Assembly: GCA_039938515.1 (NCBI GenBank)
Contig: JBDUUL010000001.1
Location: 43,760 to 107,759 of the forward strand
Direction: 5' to 3'
Source: Nitrososphaera sp.
GTDB lineage: Archaea; Thermoproteota; Nitrososphaeria; Nitrososphaerales; Nitrososphaeraceae
DNA: 64,000 nucleotides
Shown: positions 7,470 to 13,858 of the stretch, in pieces
How the letters are laid out: every line of letters starts with the position of its first letter
How positions within the stretch are numbered: the first letter of the stretch is position 1
The notes under the pieces: model-generated
Told to the model about the DNA's origin: nothing
Databases searched by the model: none
What the model saw: only the letters and a program-made list of their open reading frames with translations
Translations under genes and position numbers: made by a program

Positions 7470-8690
7470 CTACTCCTTTACCTCGGTTACCTTCATTGGC
7501 GCGTCATTAAGTATTTTTCTCTCAAGCCTGTCGTCAAGGTACAGCTCCAATATGTCCCCCATCCGAAGCTCCTTCAGGCCCTTGGCAAGGGTCTCGGCCT
7601 CGTGCTTGGTTGTTTCAAGGCCAAGAAGCGTCAGGAGGTAGGCGGCTCCGTTCTTTCCCGCAAGCTCGCCAAAGACAATCTTGCGCCTATTCCCGACAGT
7701 CTTGGGCTCGAGAATTTCATATGCCGCTGGATTTCTCAGGATAGCGGCCAGATGGGTTCCGGCCTTATGCTTGTATGCGCTGTCGCCAACTATCGGCTTT
7801 GATTCTGGCACCGGCATTGAGGTATAGTCTGAAATGGTCTTTGAGAGGTCCCTTAGCATATGCAGCCGTAGGTCGTTGTTCGAGCGGTAAATCAGAGTCA
7901 GCGCGACTGCAGTTTCCGCAAGTGACGGGATGCCCGTTCTTTCGCCAAAGCCGTCAATGGTCGTGTGGATCTGATCCGCTCCTGCATCGCAGCCGGCGAG
8001 CGCGTTTGCCAAGGCAAGGCCGACATCGTTGTGGCAGTGGACATCGAGCTTTGACTTGGACGTGTCGATATTGTCTCTGACCAATTTTATGAGATTGTAC
8101 ATTCCCCGGGGCCGCATGATTCCTACAGTGTCCGGGATGCTTATCCTTTCAATCCCCCTCTTGTTCATCTCCTTGCACATCTCGATGAGAAATTCCGGAG
8201 AGGTCCTACTTGCATCTTCCATGGTAAAGCGTGACTTGAGACCATGCGCCTTGATGTAGTCTGCTACCTCGAGAGCCCTTATCTTGGCCTCTTCGCGCGA
8301 AATCTTTAGTTTCGCTGCAAGGTGTATGTCAGAGATTCCCATGTAGGTGGCGACCCAGGTTGGATCACAGTTAAGCGCAAGGTCAACATCAGACTTGATT
8401 GCGCGGACGTGGGCTACAATGTCCGCGCGAAGGCCCTGCTTTATTATGGTCTTTGTTGCCTCAAGATGGTCCTGAGAAACCACCGGGCTGATTTCTATTT
8501 GGTCGACTCCAAAAGAGTCGAGCATCCAAGCAATCTGGATGCGCTGCTTGATAGTAAACGAAACACCTGGATGCTGCTCTCCCTCTCTAAGCGTGCTGTC
8601 CAGGATACTGATCTTTCTTGCTGGCTCGTCTTCTGACCAGCGATTGTACTGATGAGCATAAAAGTTCGGGTCGTCGGTTTTCAGGGACAT
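7470..8690 (-). CDS. Homocitrate synthase (LysW-type lysine pathway)
   Basis: Condenses 2-oxoglutarate with acetyl-CoA to homocitrate, the first step of lysine synthesis through 2-aminoadipate. It is a DRE-TIM metallolyase: ILDSTLREGEQHPGVSF (residues ~29-45) carries the catalytic R-E, and HCHNDVGLALANALAG (~217-232) carries the HxH metal ligands. Length 406 fits homocitrate rather than the longer 2-isopropylmalate synthases, which have a regulatory LeuA domain of ~120 residues. The lysW-lysX-lysK genes follow it on the same strand. Start is ATG at 8690 with a TATA-like box ~30 bases upstream. Confidence 0.9.
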   Translation of the reverse strand: MSLKTDDPNFYAHQYNRWSEDEPARKISILDSTLREGEQHPGVSFTIKQRIQIAWMLDSFGVDQIEISPVVSQDHLEATKTIIKQGLRADIVAHVRAIKSDVDLALNCDPTWVATYMGISDIHLAAKLKISREEAKIRALEVADYIKAHGLKSRFTMEDASRTSPEFLIEMCKEMNKRGIERISIPDTVGIMRPRGMYNLIKLVRDNIDTSKSKLDVHCHNDVGLALANALAGCDAGADQIHTTIDGFGERTGIPSLAETAVALTLIYRSNNDLRLHMLRDLSKTISDYTSMPVPESKPIVGDSAYKHKAGTHLAAILRNPAAYEILEPKTVGNRRKIVFGELAGKNGAAYLLTLLGLETTKHEAETLAKGLKELRMGDILELYLDDRLERKILNDAPMKVTEVKE

Positions 8691-8718
8691 GATCCGATAA
8701 GAAACGCCTCGAGCAGCA

Positions 8719-8726
8719 GATATAAA
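8719..8726 (-). promoter_or_regulatory. TATA-like box of the lysine operon
   Basis: TTTATATC on the minus strand, 29-36 bases upstream of the homocitrate synthase ATG. It would drive homocitrate synthase, lysW, lysX and lysK. The rest of the 256-base gap to argH (8691-8946) shows no gene. Confidence 0.5.
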
Positions 8727-8946
8727 CGTTTTCGCAAGACAATTACGAAAAGCAGCACTTTGCCAACGTAAACAGACGCTTTTCGCATCGCCATACGCTC
8801 TTGCGGCCCAACGCTGATATCCTCACAAATGCTGAAAGTCCCAACCAGCTCATCGAACTTACGTGGAGACCTGCATGTAGCAGTTAATCAGCAACGGTCT
8901 GGGTGATCAATTCCGCCATTGAGCCTGCTCCGGAAGCGAATCCTCA

Positions 8947-10431
8947 TCATTTAGTGAGTTCTGCGACAATTTTTTCTAGGTTTGCGTTGGCCTCTTGGAG
9001 TAAGGAGATCCTGGACCCCAGTGCCGCTCTCTGTTTTCTCTGAGCTTCAGACACCTCGTCAATCATTGCTGCCTGCTCTTTTGGACTCGGCGACCCCTGA
9101 GACTTTTTGCTCCTGACAGACTTTTCCGGTGTCATTTCTGAAATCACCTTGTGAATTCTTGCAACATCGAATTCCTCCTTGGGTCTGGCGCGCAATAGCG
9201 CAGTCTTGATATCGGCCTCGGATAACCCCCGGAGCGAGCCATGGCCCTTTGAGATCGCCTCATTGACTACAGCTCCAACTATCTTGTGAGCCGCGCGAAA
9301 AGGGATGCCCTGCTCGGAAACGAGCCGCTCGGCGACGTCCAGGGCTATTGCATAGCTGTTCTTGCAGGATTCTTCCATCCTTTCATGCCTGATCTGCAGG
9401 GTATCTACCACTCCTTTCAATACACGGAGGGTGTCAAGGACCGTCTTGCTCATCCTGAAAAGTGGCTGCTTGAATTCCTGCAAGTCCCTGTCGTAGCCGG
9501 ACGGCAGAGACTTTACTATCGCCAGAAGGGAAACGCAGTCTCCGATTACCGAACCAGCCTTAGCTCTTGCCATTTCAAGTGGGTCGGGATTTTTTTTCTG
9601 AGGCATAGCGCTTGAGGTGGAAGAATAGCTGTCGTCCAGCTCGATGTAACCGAACTCCGTGCTTGACCACAGTACAAGATCTTCTGCCACGCGAGAAATC
9701 GAGTTCATGCAAAGTGTCAAGTCTGATGCGTACTCTAGCAGGACATCCCGGGAACTTGTAGCATCAAGCGAGTTTACCACAAGACCATCAAAGCCGAGCG
9801 TCCTGGCGGTAAATTCCCGGTCAATATTCATGCTCGTTCCCAGTATTGCGCAAGAGCCAAGTGGCGACCTGTTTACTCTCCTATACGCCTCACTAAGGCG
9901 CTCCACGTCCCTGAGCAGACTATATGCGAAAGCAAGGAAATAGTGCGAAAGGGTGCCGATCTGTGCCTGCTGCAGGTGCGTGTAGAAGAGCATGACCGTA
10001 CACTTGTTTTGCTTTGCGCGCCGAATCAATACCTCGACAAGGTCAAGAAGGGCGCTGGAAATCAAGTTGATATCGTCGCGGATTTTCATCCTTGTATCAA
10101 GTGCCACCTGATCGTTGCGCGACCTTGCGGTGTGCATCTTGCCACCTGCTTCGGTGCCCGCCTCGGTGGCCACAAATCCCTCAAGAGCCTCATGGATGTC
10201 CTCAAAGCCTTCGGTTCTAATCAGCAGCGGTTTGCTTTTGGCCAGCTCCAGCGCAGCGAGAACTGCTTTCAATTCTTTTGCCGTGAGGTACTTTTGCTTG
10301 TGAAGCATCAAGACGTGCGCCTCTGTCCCAAGGATGTCGTAACCAAGAATCGCCTTATCTTCCTGCATTGATGACAAAAAATCCAGCGCGTCACTGTCAA
10401 GTTCGCCCTTGGGCCTTGAGCGGTACATCAT
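8947..10431 (-). CDS. argH: Argininosuccinate lyase
   Basis: Final enzyme of arginine synthesis; splits argininosuccinate into arginine and fumarate. Member of the aspartase/fumarase superfamily, all-helical tetramer. Visible motifs are GGKMHTARSRNDQVALDTR (residues ~96-114), LFYTHLQQAQIGTLSHY with the catalytic His region (~149-165), and the signature SSAMPQKKNPDPLE (~273-286). Length 494 is slightly long; the last ~45 residues are a Lys/Ala/Glu-rich helix. Start ATG at 10431; a second Met codon follows directly. Next to the LysW genes it fits a shared arginine/lysine block, though argG is not in the window. Confidence 0.94.
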   Translation of the reverse strand: MMYRSRPKGELDSDALDFLSSMQEDKAILGYDILGTEAHVLMLHKQKYLTAKELKAVLAALELAKSKPLLIRTEGFEDIHEALEGFVATEAGTEAGGKMHTARSRNDQVALDTRMKIRDDINLISSALLDLVEVLIRRAKQNKCTVMLFYTHLQQAQIGTLSHYFLAFAYSLLRDVERLSEAYRRVNRSPLGSCAILGTSMNIDREFTARTLGFDGLVVNSLDATSSRDVLLEYASDLTLCMNSISRVAEDLVLWSSTEFGYIELDDSYSSTSSAMPQKKNPDPLEMARAKAGSVIGDCVSLLAIVKSLPSGYDRDLQEFKQPLFRMSKTVLDTLRVLKGVVDTLQIRHERMEESCKNSYAIALDVAERLVSEQGIPFRAAHKIVGAVVNEAISKGHGSLRGLSEADIKTALLRARPKEEFDVARIHKVISEMTPEKSVRSKKSQGSPSPKEQAAMIDEVSEAQRKQRAALGSRISLLQEANANLEKIVAELTK

Positions 10432-10580
10432 TGGTGTTGACTCCTGTTGCTTTATTTTAGTATTGGGTGCGCACCGTAACAGCTTAAAATTTAAGATTCA
10501 AGATGTTTTTTCTAGCGTTGGCTGCACTAGCCGAAGGAGAGTTTTAAGCCTTTTATCCGACCGTCAGAATTTAGCTGCTA

Positions 10581-10814
10581 GTGCGCATTCCCTACCAAGT
10601 GCGGCCCGCATCCGTTATTGCCGATAGGGCAAGAAAGCTCATCCACAAGTCAAACTTCCAAACGGGCAGTTGCACTCACTGCGGCAGTCCAGCGACCAAG
10701 GAGCTGTTATTCAAAGAAAAGGATGGTATTATCATCGAGAGGTACTGTGACAAGTGCGCAGATGTGATTCTGGCCGGTAAGGAGTTTTTCAAGATAAAGA
10801 CGTCAGACCTTTGA
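10581..10814 (+). CDS. Small zinc-binding protein, conserved-looking
   Basis: 77 residues with two CxxC knuckles, C-T-H-C (~31-34) and C-D-K-C (~56-59), expected to hold one zinc ion as a zinc ribbon. I do not recognise a named family. The start is GTG at 10581; an AT-rich stretch with TTTTAAG and TTTTATC lies ~30-45 bases upstream. It is divergent from argH. Likely cytoplasmic. A role in nucleic-acid or protein binding is only a general possibility for such ribbons. Confidence 0.65.
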   Translation: MRIPYQVRPASVIADRARKLIHKSNFQTGSCTHCGSPATKELLFKEKDGIIIERYCDKCADVILAGKEFFKIKTSDL

Positions 10815-10832
10815 CCTTGCGACCGTACACAT

Positions 10833-11042
10833 CTATTGAACGCGATGTCTTCTCAAAGCAAACATTACGTTTATCATCACCACAACGCCAAACATCACAA
10901 AGAGAAGAGGAATTGTGATCTCTATCGAACTAATCTGCGATGATATTTCCTTCCGAAGCAGGATGTAAGAAACGACCGAGTAAACTGCCGTGATGGTAGA
11001 AAGCCTGATGATTAGCGCGTTGCGTAGAGAAGTGCGCCACAT
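10833..11042 (-). CDS. Small membrane protein, two helices
   Basis: 69 residues with hydrophobic stretches at ~9-28 and ~43-62, separated by a polar KEISSQISS linker and ending in RRHRVQ. This is typical of a small two-helix membrane protein. No family is recognised. It ends 19 bases from the convergent zinc-protein gene. The support is the membrane pattern only, and the gene may be spurious. Confidence 0.45.
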   Translation of the reverse strand: MWRTSLRNALIIRLSTITAVYSVVSYILLRKEISSQISSIEITIPLLFVMFGVVVMINVMFALRRHRVQ

Positions 11043-11177
11043 TCAAAATCTGGCAGTAATTATTGGATTTATTGCTTCTTGAAGTAGCCTTCCGTTCCAT
11101 TCTCTCCGGCTTTGTGACGGACTCCCTCCCCCTCAAGTACCAGCTCTGATATAAGGTCAGCCTTACAGCTAGCCGCA

Positions 11178-11405
11178 TTGCATTGCATCCTTTACTGCAA
11201 CTGGGTCGGACGCAAAGCTGCGAATTTTGGTCCAGACTGGAAATACTGCGCTCTATGCTGCACCTACTTCAAGCAGAAAGGAGTTAGATGTCCTTGCTGT
11301 GGACGGACGCTAAGAGATGCCAGTTATCCGCGCTGTGAAAAATGCGGCAGGAAGCTCAAAGCAGGCATTTGCTATTCATGCATGACCAACGGTGAAAAGG
11401 GCTAG
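11178..11405 (+). CDS. Small multi-zinc-knuckle protein (CPCC family)
   Basis: 75 residues with four cysteine pairs: YCALC, CPCC, CEKC and CYSC, so two zinc ribbons are likely. The core YCALCCTYF...RCPCCGRTLR resembles YCSRCECFW...RCPCCNQMLR of the gene at 12062-12259 on the other strand, so the two are paralogs. The start used is TTG at 11178; no ATG is in frame upstream. No function can be assigned. It lies between a chromosomal small gene and the structured RNA at 11807, near the presumed left edge of the integrated element. Confidence 0.6.
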   Translation: MHCILYCNWVGRKAANFGPDWKYCALCCTYFKQKGVRCPCCGRTLRDASYPRCEKCGRKLKAGICYSCMTNGEKG

Positions 11406-11593
11406 GGGAACCGGCTTGTGAATAAGACAGACCTGGACAAGACCGGATGCCAGTCGCAGCCTAGCCCCGAAATCGGCGTACTCTATAATGCCAATCGAGA
11501 AAATAAGCAGAATAGCTGGTTGTTATAGATCGAAAAAATGATTCTGGAATGTTAATTGCATAACTGCATCAGATAACCTTTGATTTGTTAAAG

Positions 11594-11681
11594 TGGGAGA
11601 GGGGACCTTTGATGAGAAGGCAACCATGCTAGACCAGTTTGTGTGACCAAGTTTGGCATAACATGACAAGCCCCTCTCCCA
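11594..11681. repeat. 11-bp inverted repeat with 66-base spacer
   Basis: TGGGAGAGGGG at 11594-11604 is matched by its exact complement CCCCTCTCCCA at 11671-11681. It sits inside the gene-free stretch 11406-11806, which otherwise shows no convincing coding frame. A folded transcript or a protein-binding site is possible. It is on the same side as, and ~125 bases upstream of, the structured RNA at 11807. Confidence 0.5.
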
Positions 11682-11806
11682 GCTAATGCATTTCTCCGGG
11701 AGAGATTTAACTGATTGTTCAATCATTGACCCGCTGTTCGCTGATTGCCACATTTTGCAACGGTGTATCCTTTTGTTCGCCTTTAGAAATATTTGGCTAA
11801 TTCGCA

Positions 11807-11900
11807 GATAACTAACTCGCGCGTCAATTCGCGCAAGCAGGGGTATTGGTTCAATTGAGCTCAAACCTTTGGACTGTGCCCCTGCTTCTTTTAATCGAAA
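11807..11900 (+). ncRNA. Structured small RNA, copy A (two hairpins)
   Basis: A 94-base segment that aligns with 37433-37525 on the minus strand at about 75 of 94 positions, with one gap. Hairpin 1 pairs GCGCG with CGCGC around a TCAATT loop (bases 13-28 of the element). Hairpin 2 pairs GCAGGGG with CCCCTGC (bases 31-37 and 73-79), enclosing a conserved TTGGTTC and TTTGGACT. In the other copy one pair of hairpin 1 changes from G-C to A-T on both sides, a compensatory change. It ends in a T-rich CTTCTTTTAAT, like a terminator. An AT-rich AGAAATATTT lies ~25-30 bases upstream. No open frame explains it. I do not recognise it as tRNA, SRP or RNase P RNA. Confidence 0.7.
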
Positions 11901-12061
11901 AGGCGGGCACGTGGTCCTGAATTACAGGAGTCGGACCCCTTATGGCAAGTTACCATGCCATTGGACCGTTACCCGCCTTTTGTCGTGTCGAAACTCTCCA
12001 CTAACAGCGAGAATGCGGCTATGAAGAGCAGCAACACTACCGCCTTCTTGGTATTTCTGAG

Positions 12062-12259
12062 CTATCGTATAGTACTCTGTTGGCGCTTTATCATGACTGA
12101 ATAATTTGCAATCGAGCCACGCCGGAGCATCTGATTGCAGCAAGGGCACCTGTTAGATTTAGGCAGCCAGAAACACTCGCACCTTGAGCAGTAGGCAAAG
12201 CCGCGGCTGTAAGTGCCGCCGCGGATGCCTTCTCTAGAGCATAGATTGCAGCAGGTCAT
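12062..12259 (-). CDS. Small zinc-knuckle protein (CPCC family, paralog)
   Basis: 65 residues with C-x2-C at ~4-7 (CNLC), YCSRC at ~23-27 and RCPCC at ~37-41. It is related to the protein at 11178-11405 in the YC..C....F.....RCPCC...LR core. ATG start at 12259, five bases after the end of the 12265-12627 gene, so it is the last gene of that overlapping operon. Function unknown. Zinc binding is the only property the sequence supports. Confidence 0.6.
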   Translation of the reverse strand: MTCCNLCSREGIRGGTYSRGFAYCSRCECFWLPKSNRCPCCNQMLRRGSIANYSVMIKRQQSTIR

Positions 12260-12264
12260 TTCTC

Positions 12265-12627
12265 CTAGACTCTGAAATCAAAGTTAGCCTCGCCAAAGCC
12301 GCGCTGTGTATGCCTGCATGCAGGATGTACATGCCATGATCCTGTTATGGAACCGTTGCTGAACGGTACAAGCGTACCTTCCTTGCCAAGGCACACCATG
12401 CACATTTTCGAACCCTTCGTGCCCTTTGGCGGCCAGTTGAGCTTTGCCATCGCTTCAGCAAACGGCTCGTCTCTGGGCGAAAAGATGGTTTCAAGGTCGC
12501 ATCTTAGCATTGACAGAAGCGATTCCGTAGCATACGTGCCAACGTCCTGCTTGTTGTGCTGTGCCAGGTGCTTTAGGACTTCGTACTGGCCGCTTGTCAG
12601 CTCGATAAATGCAACAATGCGCTTCAT
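12265..12627 (-). CDS. Provirus small protein: RHH-like N-terminus plus zinc-binding C-terminus
   Basis: 120 residues. The first ~50 (KRIVAFIELTSGQYEVL, then a helix ending LLSMLRCDLETIF) repeat the pattern of the protein encoded directly upstream (12624-12839), so the two arose by duplication. The C-terminal half has CMVC at ~77-80 and HVHPACRH at ~98-105, a probable mixed Cys/His zinc site absent from the paralog. The beta-strand plus two helices of the N-terminus resembles ribbon-helix-helix proteins, which is inference. Start ATG at 12627 overlaps the upstream stop by four bases (ATGA), implying coupled translation. Confidence 0.6.
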   Translation of the reverse strand: MKRIVAFIELTSGQYEVLKHLAQHNKQDVGTYATESLLSMLRCDLETIFSPRDEPFAEAMAKLNWPPKGTKGSKMCMVCLGKEGTLVPFSNGSITGSWHVHPACRHTQRGFGEANFDFRV

Positions 12628-12839
12628 TCCTTCTTGCCCTCTTCGAGCTTGGCCAGCAATTCTTTGCGCTCGGTGTGTCCGTACTTGAAGGTAAGGTCAA
12701 TGTTTGACTCCAGGCATGAAATGACATCGCCCTGCACATACTCGGAATGGTCCATGCATTCCACCTGGCAGATGCGATTCATGACTTCAAACTGTGCATC
12801 TGTCAGCTCTATCATGGCGATTATGCGCTTCAAGGTCAA
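12624..12839 (-). CDS. Provirus small protein, RHH-like
   Basis: 71 residues; N-terminal LKRIIAMIELTDAQFEVM and a helix with SEYVQGDVISCLESNIDLTF match the N-terminal half of the next gene. The arrangement of a short strand followed by two helices is RHH-like, but I cannot confirm DNA binding. ATG at 12839 overlaps the preceding gene by four bases, and its own stop overlaps the following ATG. It is Lys/Glu-rich at the C-terminus. No named family recognised. Confidence 0.6.
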   Translation of the reverse strand: MTLKRIIAMIELTDAQFEVMNRICQVECMDHSEYVQGDVISCLESNIDLTFKYGHTERKELLAKLEEGKKE

Positions 12840-13141
12840 TCCTCTCCCAGCTCGCAGGCGTGGATGTTGTGGCCCTCAATCATTGATTTTGCCAGCAGCT
12901 CGCCAAGCCTCTTGTTGTCGACCTTGAGCCAGTACCTTGCTACTTCCTTCATGCAAAACGTGACGTACTGAGAGAAGTCCTCAAAGTCAAGCTCCCTTGC
13001 CATCTGCTCATGGAACGCGTGAAGTCTTGAAGGCAGTACAAGGCCGTTTTTCAGGTGTGCCCGTACGACCATTGGGATATAATCCGGCTTGCCTAATTCG
13101 AACTCAAAGCCAGGTTTGCCGAGGACCTCTTTTTCAGTCAA
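12836..13141 (-). CDS. Provirus small protein, possible RHH-like C-terminal half
   Basis: 101 residues. The middle (MVVRAHLKNGLVLPSRLHAF) and the helix DFSQYVTFCMKEVARYWL resemble, in spacing, the strand-helix-helix of the two downstream proteins, so the cassette may contain three related proteins. That relation is weak and by eye. No membrane segment. Four-base overlaps at both ends place it in the middle of a five-gene translationally coupled set. Confidence 0.55.
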   Translation of the reverse strand: MTEKEVLGKPGFEFELGKPDYIPMVVRAHLKNGLVLPSRLHAFHEQMARELDFEDFSQYVTFCMKEVARYWLKVDNKRLGELLAKSMIEGHNIHACELGED

Positions 13142-13347
13142 GCTGCAGCGCCTCCCTTGCTTTCAATCGGTGCTACAGTCAGACCTTGACTTTCCAGCTC
13201 CTTTGCTATCCTGTCGTAGAGCTCGACTGATTCTTTCAGGGCTGTCTCTTTGTCGTTAGAATAGACATGGACCGTATGCCTCGCGCCTTTGGCGGACCTC
13301 TCTATCTTCACCGAATACTGGAATAGCGGAGCCTGCTCGTCGGACAC
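13138..13347 (-). CDS. Provirus hypothetical protein, 69 residues
   Basis: Short soluble protein: a likely beta hairpin (FQYSVKIERSAKGARHTVHV) followed by a long helix (KETALKESVELYDRIAKEL). No family recognised. ATG at 13347 shares one base with the upstream stop, and the 3' end overlaps the next ATG by four bases. The operon context is the main support. Confidence 0.55.
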   Translation of the reverse strand: MSDEQAPLFQYSVKIERSAKGARHTVHVYSNDKETALKESVELYDRIAKELESQGLTVAPIESKGGAAA

Positions 13348-13562
13348 TATAGCTCAACTCCATACTTGGCCCACAGCTCAGGGTCGGCGCCGGCGTCTTC
13401 GAACTTGTACGTTCGAAAGCAGACTGCCAGTGCTGTCCAGTCGACCCATACCTGCTCGCATCTTTTCTGATAGTACTGTCCTGAAAGGAAGGTCTCCATC
13501 TCGGCGGCTGTCCGAAATTCTCGTATGTTGATGTTGCTTTTTGCAAAGGATGACATTTGCAT
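13347..13562 (-). CDS. Provirus hypothetical protein, first gene of small-gene operon
   Basis: 71 residues, aromatic-rich in the middle (YYQKRCEQVWVDWTALAVCF). No family recognised. It is the promoter-proximal gene of the operon 13562 to 12062. The ATG at 13562 lies 25-30 bases from a TTATAA box (13587-13592) that itself sits between two copies of a 15-base direct repeat, so transcription is probably controlled there, likely by the divergent RHH protein (inference). Confidence 0.6.
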   Translation of the reverse strand: MQMSSFAKSNINIREFRTAAEMETFLSGQYYQKRCEQVWVDWTALAVCFRTYKFEDAGADPELWAKYGVEL

Positions 13563-13568
13563 GGTGTA

Positions 13569-13622
13569 TTGTTGTAATGTTGTAGGTTATAAGTCTTGTT
13601 GTAGTGTTGTCAATACAACAAG
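13569..13622. promoter_or_regulatory. Operator region with direct and inverted repeats between divergent genes
   Basis: The 15-base sequence TTGTTGTAATGTTGT at 13569-13583 recurs as TTGTTGTAGTGTTGT at 13596-13610 (one mismatch, 27 bases apart). A perfect 9-base inverted repeat, CTTGTTGTA (13595-13603) and TACAACAAG (13614-13622), overlaps the second copy. The minus-strand TATA box lies between the direct repeats, and the plus-strand TATA box begins right after the inverted repeat. This layout suits a repressor that blocks both promoters. The neighbouring RHH protein is the natural candidate. Confidence 0.6.
13587..13592 (-). promoter_or_regulatory. TATA box of the minus-strand small-gene operon
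   Basis: TTATAA, 25-30 bases upstream of the ATG at 13562, flanked on both sides by the repeated operator motif. Confidence 0.5.
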
Positions 13623-13630
13623 CTATAAAG
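13623..13630 (+). promoter_or_regulatory. TATA box of the RHH/Shedu-like transcript
   Basis: CTATAAAG, 24-31 bases upstream of the RHH ATG at 13654; it abuts the inverted repeat that ends at 13622. A second AT-rich TTTTATAAAT lies closer to the start. Confidence 0.5.
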
Positions 13631-13653
13631 ACAAGATTTTATAAATCGTCGCT

Positions 13654-13818
13654 ATGTCAGAGCTCGATGCCATGCCAGACGATCTTGTTCAAACTTCTTT
13701 GAGGATGCCTAAGGAGCTCTTGAAAGACTTGAAGCGGATTGCTCTCGATAGTGATAAGTCCCTCCAAGACCTTATAGTCGAGTGTCTTTCTGACTTTGTG
13801 AAAAAGAAGTCTAAATAG
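13654..13818 (+). CDS. Ribbon-helix-helix (CopG/Arc-type) regulator
   Basis: 54-residue protein: a beta-strand QTSLRMPKELLKDLKRIAL followed by SDKSLQDLIVECLSDFVKKK. The short strand, helix, turn with S-x-x-D-L-I and second helix are the RHH pattern of CopG/Arc/antitoxin-type DNA-binding proteins, which act as dimers. ATG at 13654 with a TATA box ~27 bases before it. It is followed 40 bases later by the Shedu-like nuclease gene on the same strand, and faces the small-gene operon across a repeat-rich operator, so it most likely represses one or both. Confidence 0.75.
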   Translation: MSELDAMPDDLVQTSLRMPKELLKDLKRIALDSDKSLQDLIVECLSDFVKKKSK

Positions 13819-13858
13819 AAGATTTAGAACCACTGTTTTCGGGGCTTGAAAGGAGATT

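Noticed and set aside
11523..11864. 113-codon minus-strand frame
   Set aside because: Overlaps the structured RNA copy A on the other strand and has no protein-like pattern.
10815..12062. Search for an att direct repeat matching 26108-26270
   Set aside because: Only chance-level matches of 8-9 bases were seen; no tRNA borders either end. The left boundary stays open.
11940..12149. 69-codon minus-strand frame
   Set aside because: Overlaps the zinc-knuckle gene in another frame, without domain or start support.
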